From Plotosus lineatus (lineage: Eukaryota > Chordata > Actinopteri > Siluriformes > Plotosidae): 64,000 bases of DNA. Below the pieces are notes generated by a model. That model was not told the origin of the DNA and searched no databases. It saw nothing but the letters and a program-made list of their open reading frames with translations. The translations under genes and the position numbers were made by a program. Below, piece by piece: positions 44,215 through 55,436 of this stretch (the first letter of the stretch is position 1; the number at the start of each line of letters is the position of its first letter). The stretch is from assembly GCA_024760905.1 (NCBI GenBank), contig CM045737.1, positions 16,098,726 through 16,162,725 of the forward strand, given 5' to 3'.

Positions 44215-44607
44215 ATATTTCTTTCTTCCTTTCGGATTTTTCTTCTTCTTGGAAGTCACCACAGCATCATCTGATTCGCACATTTGATTTGGCGTAGGTT
44301 TTTACATCAGATACCCTTCCTGACACAACCCTTTATCAAGGGACAGAAACACGCTGACGGCTTTGCAGATACTCTTGACGAAAGTCAGCAATGGTTCTTT
44401 TACATGAACCTCTCACCATAGACAGTGACAGACATGGCCCGCCTTTGATAACCCAGTTAGCTGCACTGGGGGGGTCAGTGACAACCTGTCATTAGCGAGT
44501 CAATGAGAGACATTGCCAGCCTTTGATAACCTGTTGAGAGTGGGTCTTGAACCCCCAACTTTGGAATCAGTGATCCAGCACCTTACCGCCAGGTGGTCTG
44601 CCCTACC
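44215..44607 (-). mobile_element. SINE family A with RTE-derived tail
   Basis: Plus strand: TCACCACAGCATCATCTGAT (RTE 3' piece), TTGGCGTAGGTTTTTACATC then CCTTCCTGACACAACCC (RTE 5' piece), SINE A body, a partly duplicated segment at 44485-44530, and TGAACCCCCAAC (B-box complement). Confidence 0.8.
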
Positions 44608-44625
44608 TTAAGTCATTTCAAACTA

Positions 44626-46190
44626 CTAGTCCTTCTCAAAAAATTAGCATATTGTGATAAAGTTCATTATTTTCTGTAATGTACTGATAAAAATGAAATT
44701 TCATATATTTTAGATTCATTACACACCAAGTGAAATATTTCAGGTCTTTTATTGTTTTAATTCTGATGATTTTGGCATACAGCTCATGAAAACCCAAAAT
44801 TCCTATCTCAAAAAATTAGCATATCATGTTCAGGTAGTCTGAACGAGCTATTAATCTAATCATCTGAATCAACCAATTAACCCTAAACACCTGCAAAAGA
44901 TTCCTGAGGCTTTTAAAAACTCCCAGCCTGCTTCATTACTCAAAACCACAATCATGGGTAAGACTGCCGACCTGACTGCTGTCCAGAAGGCCATCATTGA
45001 CACCCTCAAGCAAGAGGGTAAGACACAGAAAGAAATCTCTGAGCGAATAGGCTGTTCCCAGAGTGCTGTATCAAGCCACCTCAGTGGGACGACTGTGGGA
45101 AGGAAAAAGTGTGGCAGAAAACGCTGCACAACCAGAAGAGGTGACCGGACCCTGAGGAAGATTGTGGAGAAGGGCCAATTCCAGACCTTGGGGGACCTGT
45201 GGAAGCAGTGGACTGGGCTACAGGTGCCGCATTCCCCGGGTCAAGCCACTTTTGAACCAGAAACAGCAGCAGAAGCGCCTGACCTGGGTTACAGAGAAGC
45301 AGCACTGGACTGTTGCTCAGTGGTCCAAAGTACTTTTTTCGGATGAAAGCAAATTTTGCATGTCATTCGGAAATCAAGGTGCCAGAGTCTGGAGGAAGAC
45401 TGGGGAGAAGGAAATGCCAAAATGCCTGAAGTCCAGTGTCAAGTACCCACAGTCAGTGATGGTCTGGGGTGCCATGTCAGCTGCTGGTGTTGGTCCACTG
45501 TGTTTTATCAAGGGCAGAGTCAATGCAGCTAGCTATCAGGAGATTTTGGAGCACTTCATGCTTCCATCTGCTGAAAAGCTTTATGGAGATGAAGATTTTC
45601 ATTTTTCAGCACGACCTGGCACCTGCTCACAGTGCCAAAACCACTGCTAAATGGTTTACTGACCATGGAATTACTGTGCTCAATTGGCCTGCCAACTCTC
45701 CTGACCTGAAGCCCACAGAGAATCTGTGGGATATTGTGAAGAGAAAGTTGATACACCAGACCCAACACTGTGGATGAGCTGAAGGCCGCTATCGAAGAAT
45801 CCTGGGCCTCCGTAACACCTCAGCAGTGCCACAGGCTGATTGCCTCCATGCCACGCCGCATTGAAGCAGTCATTTCTGCAAAAGGATTCCCGACCAAGTA
45901 TTGAGTGCAGAACTGAACAGAATTATTTGGTTTACTTTTTAATGTATTAAATGCACTTTTTTTATTGGTCGGATGAAATATGCTAATTTTTTGAGATAGG
46001 AATTTTGGGTTTTCATGAGCTGTTTGCCAAAATCATCAGTATTAAAACAATAAAAGACCTGAAATATTTCAGTTGGTGTGCAATGAATCTAAATATATGA
46101 AAGTTTTTTATTTTTTAGTTAATTTTTATCAGTACATTACAGAAAATAATGAACTTTATCACAATATGCAAATTTTTTGAGAAGGACTAG
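44626..46190 (+). mobile_element. Tc1-like transposon, second family
   Basis: Ends CTAGTCCTTCTCAAAAAATT (44626) and TTTTTTGAGAAGGACTAG (46190), both flanked by TA. Inverted repeats of about 200-210 bp (44626-44830 and about 45980-46190). A plus-strand transposase gene lies between. The family differs from the Tc1 at 27038-28671. Confidence 0.93.
44954..45904 (+). pseudogene. Tc1 transposase, multiple frameshifts
   Basis: Starts MGKTADLTAVQKAIIDTLKQ with a helix-turn-helix (TQKEISERIGCSQSAVSSHL). Catalytic pieces: KVLFSDESKFCMSFGNQGAR (first Asp, frame from 45162), FQHDLAPAHSAKTTAKWF (second Asp) and NSPDLKPTENLWDIVKRKL (Glu, frame from 45469). The last Asp and Glu are 34 residues apart (DD34E). 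A final piece ending in RIEAVISAKG precedes the stop at 45902-45904. At least three frame changes (near 45190, 45590 and 45765) kill it. Start chosen at the first Met after the left terminal repeat. Confidence 0.88.
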
Positions 46191-46966
46191 TATATTTGTC
46201 ATCAAGAGTATCTGTTGTGTGTGTTTTACTGTAGAACTACTGTACGTACTGCAGAATTTTAAAATAAGGTTCATTATCAAACAACTGAAACCTGTTCATT
46301 CGTACCAATTGAATCGGTATATTTTTTTATACTGGCTCTGATTGGCTAATCTACTTCTTGGATATCAGCTCATAGCCTGTGACCTGAGAACTCAGTGAAT
46401 CAATTGTGATCATTTTAAGTGAAATGATAATGTGAGCCATTTAAAAAAACAAAACAAAAAAAAAAACAAGACTGATTCCATGAAAAGGAATAGCATTATG
46501 TAAAAAAAGCAAAAATATTCTCAGTATTGAACTCCTCCAAAGTGAGCACACATTAACTCGGAGCCATGGGCCACCACACTGCATCATCCAGGGAATAGCT
46601 GGGACTTGGGTACCTTGCTCAAGGGCACTTCGGCTAGGAAGGTTGGCTGTGCGTGTCCACACAGTCGTATCTCTCTCTCTCTCTCTCTCTCTGTCTGTCT
46701 GTCCATCTTTTACACACCCTACATACATGCATAATAGCACAGATGTACCAAAAAGGCAAACACCTAGTTTTGTTTTGTTTTTTTTACTCCAGAAGTGAAC
46801 ATCATTGAGACTTTCTTTTATTGTCACATTTTAATTCTAATCTTGGAAAGGGAAACAGTCAACTTTTTTTCACATTCAAACCATGTGTGTCTGATCACTA
46901 TTTAGTTATCTGAGCCAGTGCTAGCCTATAACCCTTTAGGTTCTCAGAGACCTCCATTCCTTTTAC

Positions 46967-46997
<31 letters not shown>

Positions 46998-47015
46998 ACG
47001 CACACACACATACTG
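46191..47015. other. AT-rich DNA with simple repeats
   Basis: The block at 46550-46670 (TGGGTACCTTGCTCAAGGGC then ACTTCGGCT) resembles a dispersed fish repeat I cannot name. (CT)n lies at 46671-46700, a C run at 46966-46983 and (CA)n to 47010. Confidence 0.5.
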
Positions 47016-47360
47016 TTCAGTTCATTTTCTTGTAACCGCTTAATCCTAATTAGGGTTCCGGGGAGGCTGGCGCCCATCCTAGTCAACTCCGGGTAAGGGC
47101 AGAGTACACGCTGGACAGGTCACCAGGCCATCACAGGGCAGAAACACGCTGACGGCTATGCAGCTATTCTTCTCGAAAGTCAGCAATGGTTCTTTTACAT
47201 GAACTTCTCACCATAGACAGTGAGAGACATGGCCGGTCTTTGATAACCCAGTTTGCTGCACTGGGGGGGACAATGAAACTTTATGGAGAATGGGACTCGA
47301 ACCCCTAACCTTAGGATCAGCAATCCAGCATCCTATACCACTAGGCCACCAATGCCTCCC
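47016..47360 (-). mobile_element. SINE family A, L2-like tail, full length
   Basis: Plus strand: TTGTAACCGCTTAATCCTAA (tail), ACAGGTCACCAGGCCATCAC, CTCGAACCCCTAACCTTAGG (B-box complement), ATACCACTAGGCCACCAATG (A-box complement). Confidence 0.88.
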
Positions 47361-47517
47361 CCCCCCCTACATCCTGCGTTTTCGGAAAAAGGCTTTTTGA
47401 AGGAGGTGTATAACAATTCACTGCAACACTGTATGGTGGATACACCATTCCCATCAGCCTTCAGTGCTATTGAACCTTCAGGTGGTGCTTAAATATCCAT
47501 CAGTTCATTCCAATAGA

Positions 47518-47536
47518 TAGACAGGCAATTATGAGT
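47518..47536 (-). repeat. Target-site duplication of RTE, 3' side
   Basis: TAGACAGGCAATTATGAGT, repeated exactly at 50680-50698. Confidence 0.92.
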
Positions 47537-50500
47537 CTTCTTCTTTTCCTTTCGGCTTTTCCCTTCAGGGGTCGCCACAGCGAATCATCTGCCTCCATCT
47601 CACCCTATCCTTTGCATCTTCTTCTCTTACACCAACGACCTTCATGTCCTCCTTTACCACATCCATGAACCGTCTCTTTGGTCTTCCTCTAGGCCTTTTG
47701 CCTGGTAGTTCCAGCCTCAGCATCCTATTACCAATATACTCACTATCCCTCCTCTGTACATGTCCAAACCATCTCAATCTAGCCTCTCTGACTTTGTCTC
47801 CAAAACGTCTTACATGTGCTGTCCCTCTGACGTACTCATTCCTAATCCTATCCATCCTCGTTACTCCCAAAGAGAACCTCAACATTTTCATCTCTGCTAC
47901 CTCCAACTCTGCCTCCTGTCTTTTCCCAGGGCCACTGTTTCTAACCCATACAGCATCGTTGGCCTCAACACCGCTTTTGTACACTTTTCCTTTCATTTTT
48001 GCCGATACCCTCCTATCACACATCACACGGACACTTTTCTCCAACCATTCCAACCTGCCTGCACACGCTTCTTGACCTCTTTTCCACACTCGCCATTGCT
48101 CTGGATTGTTGAGCCTAAGTACTTAAAATCCTCCACCTTTCTTATCTCTGCTCCCTGTAATCTCACCGTTCCTCTTTGGTCCTTGGCATTCATGCACATG
48201 TACTCTGTCTTACTGAGGCTAATCTTCATTCCCCTCCTTTCCAGGGCATACCTCCACCTCTCTAGATTTTCCTGCACTTGTTCTCTGCTCTCACTACAGA
48301 TTACAATGTCATCTGCAAACATCATAGTCCATGGGGAATCTTGTCTAACCTCGTCTGTCAGCCTGTCCATCACCATAGCGAACAAGAAGGGGCTGAGAGC
48401 TGACCCTTGATGCAGTCCCACCTCCACCTTGAACTCTTCTGTCACACCGACAGCACACCTCACCACTGTCTTACATCTCTCATACATGTCCTGCACCACT
48501 CTAACATACTTCTCTGCCACTCCAGACTTCCTCATGCAATACCACAGTTCTTCTCTCGGCACCCTGTCATATGCTTTCTCCAGATCCACAAAGGCACAAT
48601 GCAGCTCCGTCTGACCTTCTCTGTACTTCTCCATTAACATCCTCAAGGCAAACACTGCATCTGTGGTGCTCTTTCTGGGCATGAAACCAAACTGTTGTTC
48701 ACAAATGCTGACTTCTGCCCTTAGTCTAGCTTCCACTATTCTTTCCCATAACTTCATCGTATGGCTCATCAACTTTATCCCTCTGTAGTTGCCACAACTC
48801 TGCACGCCTCCCTTGTTCTTAAAAATGGGCACCAGCACACTTCTCCTCCATTCCTCTGGCATCCTCTCACTCTCTAAGACCTTGTTAAATGTTCTTGTCA
48901 GAAAATCTACTGCTACCTCTCCTAGACACTTCCATACCTCCACCGGTATGTCATCAGGACCAACTGCCTTTCCATTCTTCATCCTCTTCAATGCCCTCCT
49001 CACTTCACCCTTACTAATCTTTGCTACTTCCTGGTCCTCAACAGTCACCTCTTCTACTCTTTTTCTCTCTCATTTTCCTCATTCATCAGCTCTTCAAAGT
49101 ACTCTTTCCATCTTCCCAGCACACTTCTGTCATCAGTCAATACATTTCCCTCTCTGTCCTTTATCAATCTAACTTGTTGCACGTCCTTCCCATCTCTATT
49201 TCTCTGCTGTGCCAACCTGTATAAATCATTTTCTCCCTCCTTACTTTCCAGCCGAGCATACAAGTCATCAAACGCACTCTGTTTGGCCTTTGACACTGCT
49301 ACCTTTGCCTTACGCTGTGTCTCCCTGTACTCCTGTTTACTCTCTTCGGTTTTGTCAATGTCCCACTTCTTCTTAGCTAATCTCTTCCTTTGTACACACT
49401 CCTGCACTTCCTCATTCCACCACCAAGTCTCCTTATCTACTTTCCTTCCAGATGACACACCAAATATTCTCCTACCTGTCTCCCTGATCACATTCGCTGT
49501 AGTTGTCCAGTCATCTGGAAGCACTTCCTGACCACCCAAAGCCTGTTTCAACTCCTCCTTGAAGACAACCCGACACTCTTCCTTTTTCAACTTCCACCAC
49601 TTTGTCTTCTGCTCTGCCTTTGCCTTCTTCACCTTCCTCACCATCAGCATCATCCTGCACACCACCATCCTATGCTGTTTGGCAACACTCTCACCCGCTA
49701 CTACTTTGCAGTCACTGACTTCCTTTAAATTACATCGCCTGCACAAGATGTAGTCTACCTGTGTGCTCCTACCTCCACTTTTATAAGTCACCCTATGCTC
49801 CTCTCTCTTCTGGAAGAAAGTATTCACCACAGCCATTTCCATCCTTTTTGCAAAATCTACCAACATCTGTCCTTCATGCGTTCCTGTCCTGGATACCAAA
49901 CCTACCCATCACTTCCTCGTCCCCTCTGTTTCCTGCACCAACATGTCCATTGAAGTCTGCCCCAATGACCACTCTTTCACCTCTAGGGGTACTCTGCATC
50001 ACTTCATCTAACTCCTCCAGAATCTCTCCTTCTCTTCTAGTTCACATCCTGTCTGTGGGGCATAAGCACTAACAACATTGACCATCACACCTTTAATTTC
50101 TAACTTGAGACTCATCACTCTGTCTGACACTCTTTTCACTTCTAGAACATTCCTGGCAAACTCCTCCTTCAAGATGACTCGACTCCATTTCTCTTCCCAT
50201 CCACACCGTGATAAAACAGCTTAAACCCTGCTCCTATGCTTCTAGCCTTGCGACCTTTCCACCTGGTCTCCTGAACACACAGTATGTCCACCTTCCTCCT
50301 CTGCATCATGTCAGCCAGCTCTCTACCTTTTCCTGTCATAGTTCCAATATTCAAAGTCCCTACTTTCAGTCCTAGACTCATGCCTTTCCTCTTCTCTCTC
50401 TGGCAACGGACACGCCTCCCGCCTCTCCTTCTTCGACGTCTTCGACCAACAGTAGTCCAATTTCCATCAGCACCCTGTTGGTTGACGGCACTGATGGCGG

Positions 50501-50679
50501 TCGTTGTTAACCCGGGCCTCGACCGATCCGGTATGTCATTCTTTCTTGTGATTCGCATAGTTTATTTGGCATTTGTTTTACGCCGGATGCCCTTCCTGAC
50601 GCAACCCTCTGCATTTATCCGGGCTTGGGACCGGCGTGAGGGAGAGACACTGGTTTGTGCCCCCCCCTCACGGCTGCAT
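47537..50679 (-). mobile_element. RTE-clade LINE, full length with perfect TSD
   Basis: A 3143-bp element bracketed by a 19-bp perfect duplication. The 5' end (minus strand) starts TGCAGCCGTGAGGGG and the 3' end is AAAAGAAGAAGA-like. No insertions. It is the least rearranged of the RTE copies here, so the reference for the family. Confidence 0.93.
47565..50558 (-). pseudogene. RTE polyprotein: endonuclease, RT
   Basis: Four frames cover a whole RTE protein. 50558-50169: a Gly/Arg-rich leader then MSLGLKVGTLNIGTMTGKGR and LCVQETRWKG (endonuclease Glu). 49899-49054: MLVDFAKRMEMAVVNTFFQK, GRSTQVDYILCRR and the linker WWWNEEVQECVQRKRLAKKK. 49048-48023: GKAVGPDDIPVEVWKCLGEV, CAFVDLEKAYDRVP (catalytic Asp near residue 155 of the piece), LHQGSALSPFLFAMV, MMFADDIVIC (Asp-Asp near 246-247) and FKYLGSTIQSNGE. 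48089-47565: the C-terminal WFGHVQRRDSEYIG and GRPKRRFMDVVKEDMKVVGV to the stop. Catalytic residues are intact; three or more frameshifts make it a pseudogene. It would nick DNA and reverse transcribe its own RNA, and may mobilise SINEs with RTE tails. Confidence 0.9.
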
Positions 50680-50698
50680 TAGACAGGCAATTATGAGT
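50680..50698 (-). repeat. Target-site duplication of RTE, 5' side
   Basis: TAGACAGGCAATTATGAGT, identical to 47518-47536. Confidence 0.92.
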
Positions 50699-51102
50699 AA
50701 AAGTTATAAATAAAGTTCTTGCTTGTGTGTTTAAAATAAGTCACTGATGAACTTTAAATAGTTGAGTGAATTTCTATCCTCAGATCATTTATACATACAT
50801 TTATACATTCATACATGATGACTTTAGCAGGCTCAACTTTTATTATTTACCCTGGAATTAATCATACTATTGATTGTCATGAATAAAATGGCACTAAAAG
50901 GCAACTATACAAGATGTGATCAATTCGTCACTATCCTGCAATAGAGCTAAATTTTTTTATGAGTGACGTACTGTGCCTTGTTTTTTTTTCCCTGACTGCA
51001 TCATGATCATTTTGACCTGTTCCTGTACATCATGTTTAACCTGGACCTTGCTTATGGATTTGAAGTTAAATCCATTGACTTCGACTGGGGTTCTAGGTTA
51101 TA
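50699..51102. other. Unique AT-rich DNA, no gene seen
   Basis: No recognised repeat or credible open frame. Confidence 0.5.
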
Positions 51103-51946
51103 CAGTCGGCCCTCTACTTATGAAATTCATCCGTTCCAGTGCCTTTTTTGTAACCTGGAGTTTTCGTAAGTAGAGGCGCATTTTACGTGTAAAACGTGTG
51201 ATTTGTTCCAAGGCTCCCAAGACTACCCCATAAACCCTTTACAAATGATAAAAGTAAACCGATTCTGTATGAAATGTGTTAAAAGTAAAAGCTTTTTCTC
51301 AAATTATTGCCTGCGTCATTGTATCTCCTGCAATTTCTTTCTCCTTTTTCCAAAGGAGTAACAGTCTCTCCATCTCGTCGTTCAGTGACGACCTCTTTTC
51401 GATATCACAGAGAGACCTTTCGAAGGGGTCGTCGCTTTTAAGGTCTCCTTCTGCTTCAGTATCGTTCTGATGGTAGAGAGGTTTCGGCCATACTCCTTTG
51501 TGATTTCGCTCAACCGCATCCCACTTTCATATTTTTTTATGATCTCCTGCTTCACTTTGATTGATAACGGAGCCCACTTCTTCTTTTCAGTGTCACTGGG
51601 AATCACTTTCTTGGGGTCCATGATGGATAACAAAATATAACGCCGCAATGATCACTCTCAAAAAAACTCACAAGCCAAAAGTTCAACTCTCCTTCACGTG
51701 TGTGACAAACAAGTAGTATGGGTACAGTAATGGGTACAGTTCAGTTCCCTCTGACCAATAGGAGGCCAGCGGGGCCGGATGTTGGGAGACAGCCAATGAG
51801 ACAGCAACTCGCGCCTTGTTTGAATGGCCCGTTTGGCGCTTTTTGTAAGAAGTTGTTTCGTATACAGAGGACGAAGATGTAGGAAAATGTTTTTCGTAAC
51901 CTGGATTTTTCGTATTCAGAGGTTTTCCTAAGTAGATGGCCGACTG
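51103..51946 (-). mobile_element. Pogo/Tigger element, internally deleted
   Basis: Ends CAGTCGGCCCTCTACTTATG and TAAGTAGATGGCCGACTG are inverted repeats, both flanked by TA. A second pair of repeats, TTTTTTGTAACCTGGAGTTT and GTTTTTCGTAACCTGGATTT, lies just inside. The minus strand encodes the start of a transposase. The catalytic part is deleted, leaving 844 bp. Confidence 0.9.
51382..51621 (-). pseudogene. Tigger/pogo transposase N-terminal domain
   Basis: An open frame beginning MDPKKVIPSDTEKKKWAPLS then IKVKQEIIKKYESGMRLSEI, TKEYGRNLSTIRTILKQKET and ending in SVISKRGRH. This is the psq-type helix-turn-helix at the N terminus of pogo/Tigger (CENP-B-related) transposases, which binds the element's ends. 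About 80 residues remain of a protein usually over 450; the CENP-B-type second DNA-binding domain and the DDE core are gone. I chose the Met of MDPKK over an in-frame one nine codons upstream, because family members start with similar MxPKK sequence. As a free DNA-binding domain it could in principle act as a repressor if expressed, but no evidence of expression is visible. Confidence 0.85.
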
Positions 51947-52107
51947 TATTAATTATAATTAATTAAATAATTTATTTAGCAATTGCATCCTATCCCTACA
52001 GTGAGACATAATTATTTATTAAAATTCTTTAAAAAATTTTATGGCAATATAAATTTCAGCATTGCATCTTCTCAGTCAAAATCACTTTAGACTGAAAATG
52101 TTCCAGT
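51947..52107. other. Short unique AT-rich spacer
   Basis: No recognised feature. Confidence 0.5.
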
Positions 52108-52332
52108 CACCCCAATGCAGCGAACAGACCGGCCCTCACTGTCCATGGTAAAAGAACCATTGCTGATGCTTGTCAAGAGTAAACTGCATAGCCGTCAGCG
52201 TGTTTCGGCCCTGTAATGACCTGGCAAGCTGTTACAGGGTGTACTTTGCCCTCGCCCAGAGGCAGCTGAGATGGACGTCCGTCTCCCCACAGCCAAAATT
52301 AGGAATAAGTGGTTCAGAAAATGAATGAATGC
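52108..52332 (+). mobile_element. SINE family A, 5'-truncated, L2-like tail
   Basis: Body GTAAAAGAACCATTGCTGAT, then CATAGCCGTCAGCGTGTTTC and the tail GACCTGGCAAGCTGTTACAG. The tRNA head is missing. Confidence 0.8.
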
Positions 52333-53227
52333 CTGTTCAACCTGGCCACTTTACAATAAAATAAGCTCCTCTCCTAAATCCTTATGCACACAGCTCTGGT
52401 CCATCAGCAGGTGATGACTAAGCTTCAAGCTCTCCAAAAAAAAGTCAACACTTTCCTCACATAAACAGTCTGGAATTCTCTCTATAGGCTCAGCGATGGA
52501 GCGATATCATAATGAATTGGCATTGGGCATCACTGGGGGATGGTCCCTAATTAACAAGAGTGCAGTGCATGAACAGCATTCTAAAGGATAAAAAGAAAGG
52601 AATGAATCTATAAAAGCTAACGATACCAAGGCACTCCAGAAGTCTGACTGCTTGATAGCAACATTTTAATATCGTAATAACATCACAGAGATAGAAAAAT
52701 AAACACTGAACCACATCAAGCCTTTAATCACACTATAGGGATTGACTGCATTAGAGATATTGGAAAGCAATTGGAAAAACATGAAGTAATTTAAAATGTC
52801 TTTCTAAAATAATCAGAGTTTATTTATGCACAGTTAAAAATAAACAATAAAATTGTGCACATCTGTAATCAAACCTCAGATACCTGTGATCTACTCACAT
52901 ATGGGAGCTGGAATTTGTTGTACACAAAGAGTGGTAAAAGTCAATCTATTTTTATTTTCTTGAGATTTACTTGATTGTAAATAATTTGATATCAGTTTCT
53001 AAGAGCAAATCTCCTGGAAAAAAAAAAACATACAAGTATTTTATTATATTTATTATTGCTGTTTAAAGCTGAATTCATTAAAATTCTTGCAGGGGATTCC
53101 ATTGTCATCAGAGCTGTATGAAATATACTTCACAGGATACATTTCACTATACAGTTCTACTCATTTTATTTAAAGTTAGATTAGTGCAGCATGTTTTTTT
53201 TTTTTTAATTATTAATTTATTATTATT
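52333..53227. other. Unique AT-rich DNA, no gene seen
   Basis: No recognised repeat or credible open frame. An A run lies at 53020-53030 and a T run at 53193-53204. Confidence 0.5.
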
Positions 53228-54735
53228 CATTCAAGGCAGAAACATGGCGACAGCTATGCAGCTGCTCTTGTTGCATGTCAGCAATGGTTCTTTTACATGA
53301 ACCTTTCACCATCGACAGTGACAGACATGGCAGGCCTTTGATAACCAGGTCGTTGCACTGGGGGGGGTACAGTGACAACCAGTTGAAAGTGAGGCTTGAA
53401 CCCCCAACCTTATACCCCCATTTCACAGGAGCGCGGAATGCAATGATCGTGGCGGAAAGACGCGGAACGCACTCTACGGAGGAGCGTCGGCATTTTTACA
53501 CGGAAAATGGGTCAAAAACCTGCGGAAAATTGTTCCTTCTGAACATTTTCGGAACATTCACGGAATGTGCGGAAAAGACACGGAAACACCGTGGTACAAT
53601 GTCAGAATACATGCGTAAAAGCGCTTGGATCACCTTCAGAACCAGTACAGATTGCAAAGGAAGACCTTCGGATAATTCATGGAACGTTCACGAAAAGCAA
53701 GGAACACTCAAGGAACGACTACGGCACTACTCCATTTTAGAAGGAAGAGCAACGGAATGAAGGCGGAACATTCATGTTCAACACGGAATGATTAAGGAAT
53801 GACTGAGGAATACCCGGCGTAGCCACGTTTCAACGAGGAAAAATCGGCAAAGATCAAAGGATTTGCTCCTGATTCAACCAAGGAAGCTCATTCATACTTT
53901 ATCTTTATAATTTATAATGTGTTTATAATGTACAATAAATTTAAAATTTAACATATGTTTGTAATTTACAATATGTTTATAATTTACAATCTGCTTATTG
54001 TGTACAATAAACTTAAAATGTAACATGTTAATATGTTTAATATCAATAATGTCAATACTGTATGTTCCTTTTATTTGCACCTTCAATAAATCATTCCAGG
54101 CTAAAAACCATGCACCAAAGTCCAAACCACATGATTATAATTTTAAAACTTGATTACATGGACAGGAAAACAGAAAAAATAAAGTGAATGAACTGGAATA
54201 ATTTATAGTTTAAGTCACTTCTGTGAGTGTTCCGCAAATCTTCCATGTTATCCGCAACCATTCTGCAAAAGTTCCGCATGTATTCCGCAAACCTTCTGTG
54301 AGTATTCCTTGGTGATCCGTAGATGAGCGCAAATGTTCCGTGGCCGCTTTTGACCATCCAGAGGGGGTGGGGGTGGGAGGAGGGCTCGTGGCATGATCAA
54401 GGAACACTGGCGGAATAAAAGGAATGATCACAGAAAGTTTGAGGAAATGACAGAACGTTTGCAGAAGGACTGCGGAACCAAAGGGAACACTGTCGGAAGA
54501 TTTTTCTGTGAACGTGCTTTTAAAAATGTTCAAAAGCACGTTCACGGAAGATTTTGGCCTGCCAGAAACGGAGGAATACATTTGAAATCATACGGAAGGA
54601 CACGGAAGATGACGGAACGACTGAGGAACTTTGGAGGATGGCGACATTTTTGCTTCCGCGAGTCTGTCGCTCTCCAGTGAAATGGGGGTTAGGATCAGTG
54701 ATCCAGCACCTTACCACCAGGCCACTACTGCCCTA
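53228..54735 (-). mobile_element. SINE family A, split by a CGGAA-rich transposon
   Basis: 53228-53412 holds the SINE body up to CTTGAACCCCCAACCTTA, and 54689-54735 continues with TTAGGATCAGTGATCCAGCA then CCACCAGGCCACTACTGCCC, the A-box side. Joined, they read as one SINE with TTA shared at the break. Confidence 0.85.
53413..54688. mobile_element. CGGAA-rich DNA transposon, non-autonomous, family unknown
   Basis: 1276 bp inserted in a SINE, with TTA (or TA) present at both borders. Termini are inverted: TACCCCCATTTCACAGGAGC on the left, CTCCAGTGAAATGGGGG on the right. CGGAA occurs at 53434, 53453, 53463, 53501, 53523, 53550, 53561, 53570 and 53581, then 53754, 53764 and 53784, and again at 54411-54613. 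The complement TTCCG fills 54230-54340. An AT-rich core with TTATAATTTA-type repeats lies at 53890-54030. A 12-bp perfect hairpin (GAACGTGCTTTT) is at 54510-54543. No transposase frame. The 3-bp duplication would suit PIF/Harbinger-like elements, but I do not recognise the family. Confidence 0.8.
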
Positions 54736-55029
54736 TGACAGAAAATATTATGGGATTTAATTGATACATGAATTAATTACACAAAGAATTCCTCAAGTCA
54801 GTCTTTAGGAGCAGGAACCAACATTGTGGAACACCACGCTACAAAAACTCAGCGGGCAATGTAAAATCAATGCCAGCAAAAATACTCTTTATGCCCCTGT
54901 CCCTGCAATAGCAGGGTTGAAGACAATGTTTTAAGATTATTTGTCTAATCATTCTTGTGAATATGATATGGGGGACTGTAGGTTAAAGGTTAAGCTCATT
55001 GCTGCCTCATCTCTACTCTGCGTCTACAT
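54736..55029. other. Unique AT-rich spacer
   Basis: No recognised feature. Confidence 0.5.
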
Positions 55030-55352
55030 CCAATCACGAGGAATGGACATCGATCCTTGAAGCTTGGATGATGCTCAAACAGGGATTGTCATGGCCATGA
55101 TCACAATGAGCTACCATAAGGTTCGCCAGGCCACATACGGACTCACTCACACCTACGGGCAATTTGGAACATCCAATTAACCTACTGTGCATGTTTTTGG
55201 ACTGTGGGAGGAAATCGGAGTACCCGGAGAAAACCCATGCAAGCACGGGGAGAACATGCAAACTCCACACAGAAACATCCAAGCCGGGAATCAAACCCAG
55301 GCCTTTTTGCTGTGAAGCGGACGTGCTAACCACTACGCTCCCGTGCCGCCCC
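55030..55352 (-). mobile_element. SINE family B, full length
   Basis: Plus strand: CTACGGGCAATTTGGAACAT, GAGGAAATCGGAGTACCCGG, TGCAAACTCCACACAGAAAC, GGGAATCAAACCCAGGCC (B-box complement) and GTGCTAACCACTACGCTCCC (A-box complement). The 3' tail differs from other copies. Confidence 0.82.
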
Positions 55353-55436
55353 TGCATTGCTGCCTCATATTCACTCCTTGATTGTGAATTTAGTTCAAAG
55401 AATGGCTTGAAAGTTTTTACAAATTTGGTAAAATAT

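Noticed and set aside
47644..49172. Long plus-strand frames rich in Ser, Leu and Pro across 47.6-49.2 kb.
   Set aside because: They are antisense shadows of the RTE protein on the minus strand.
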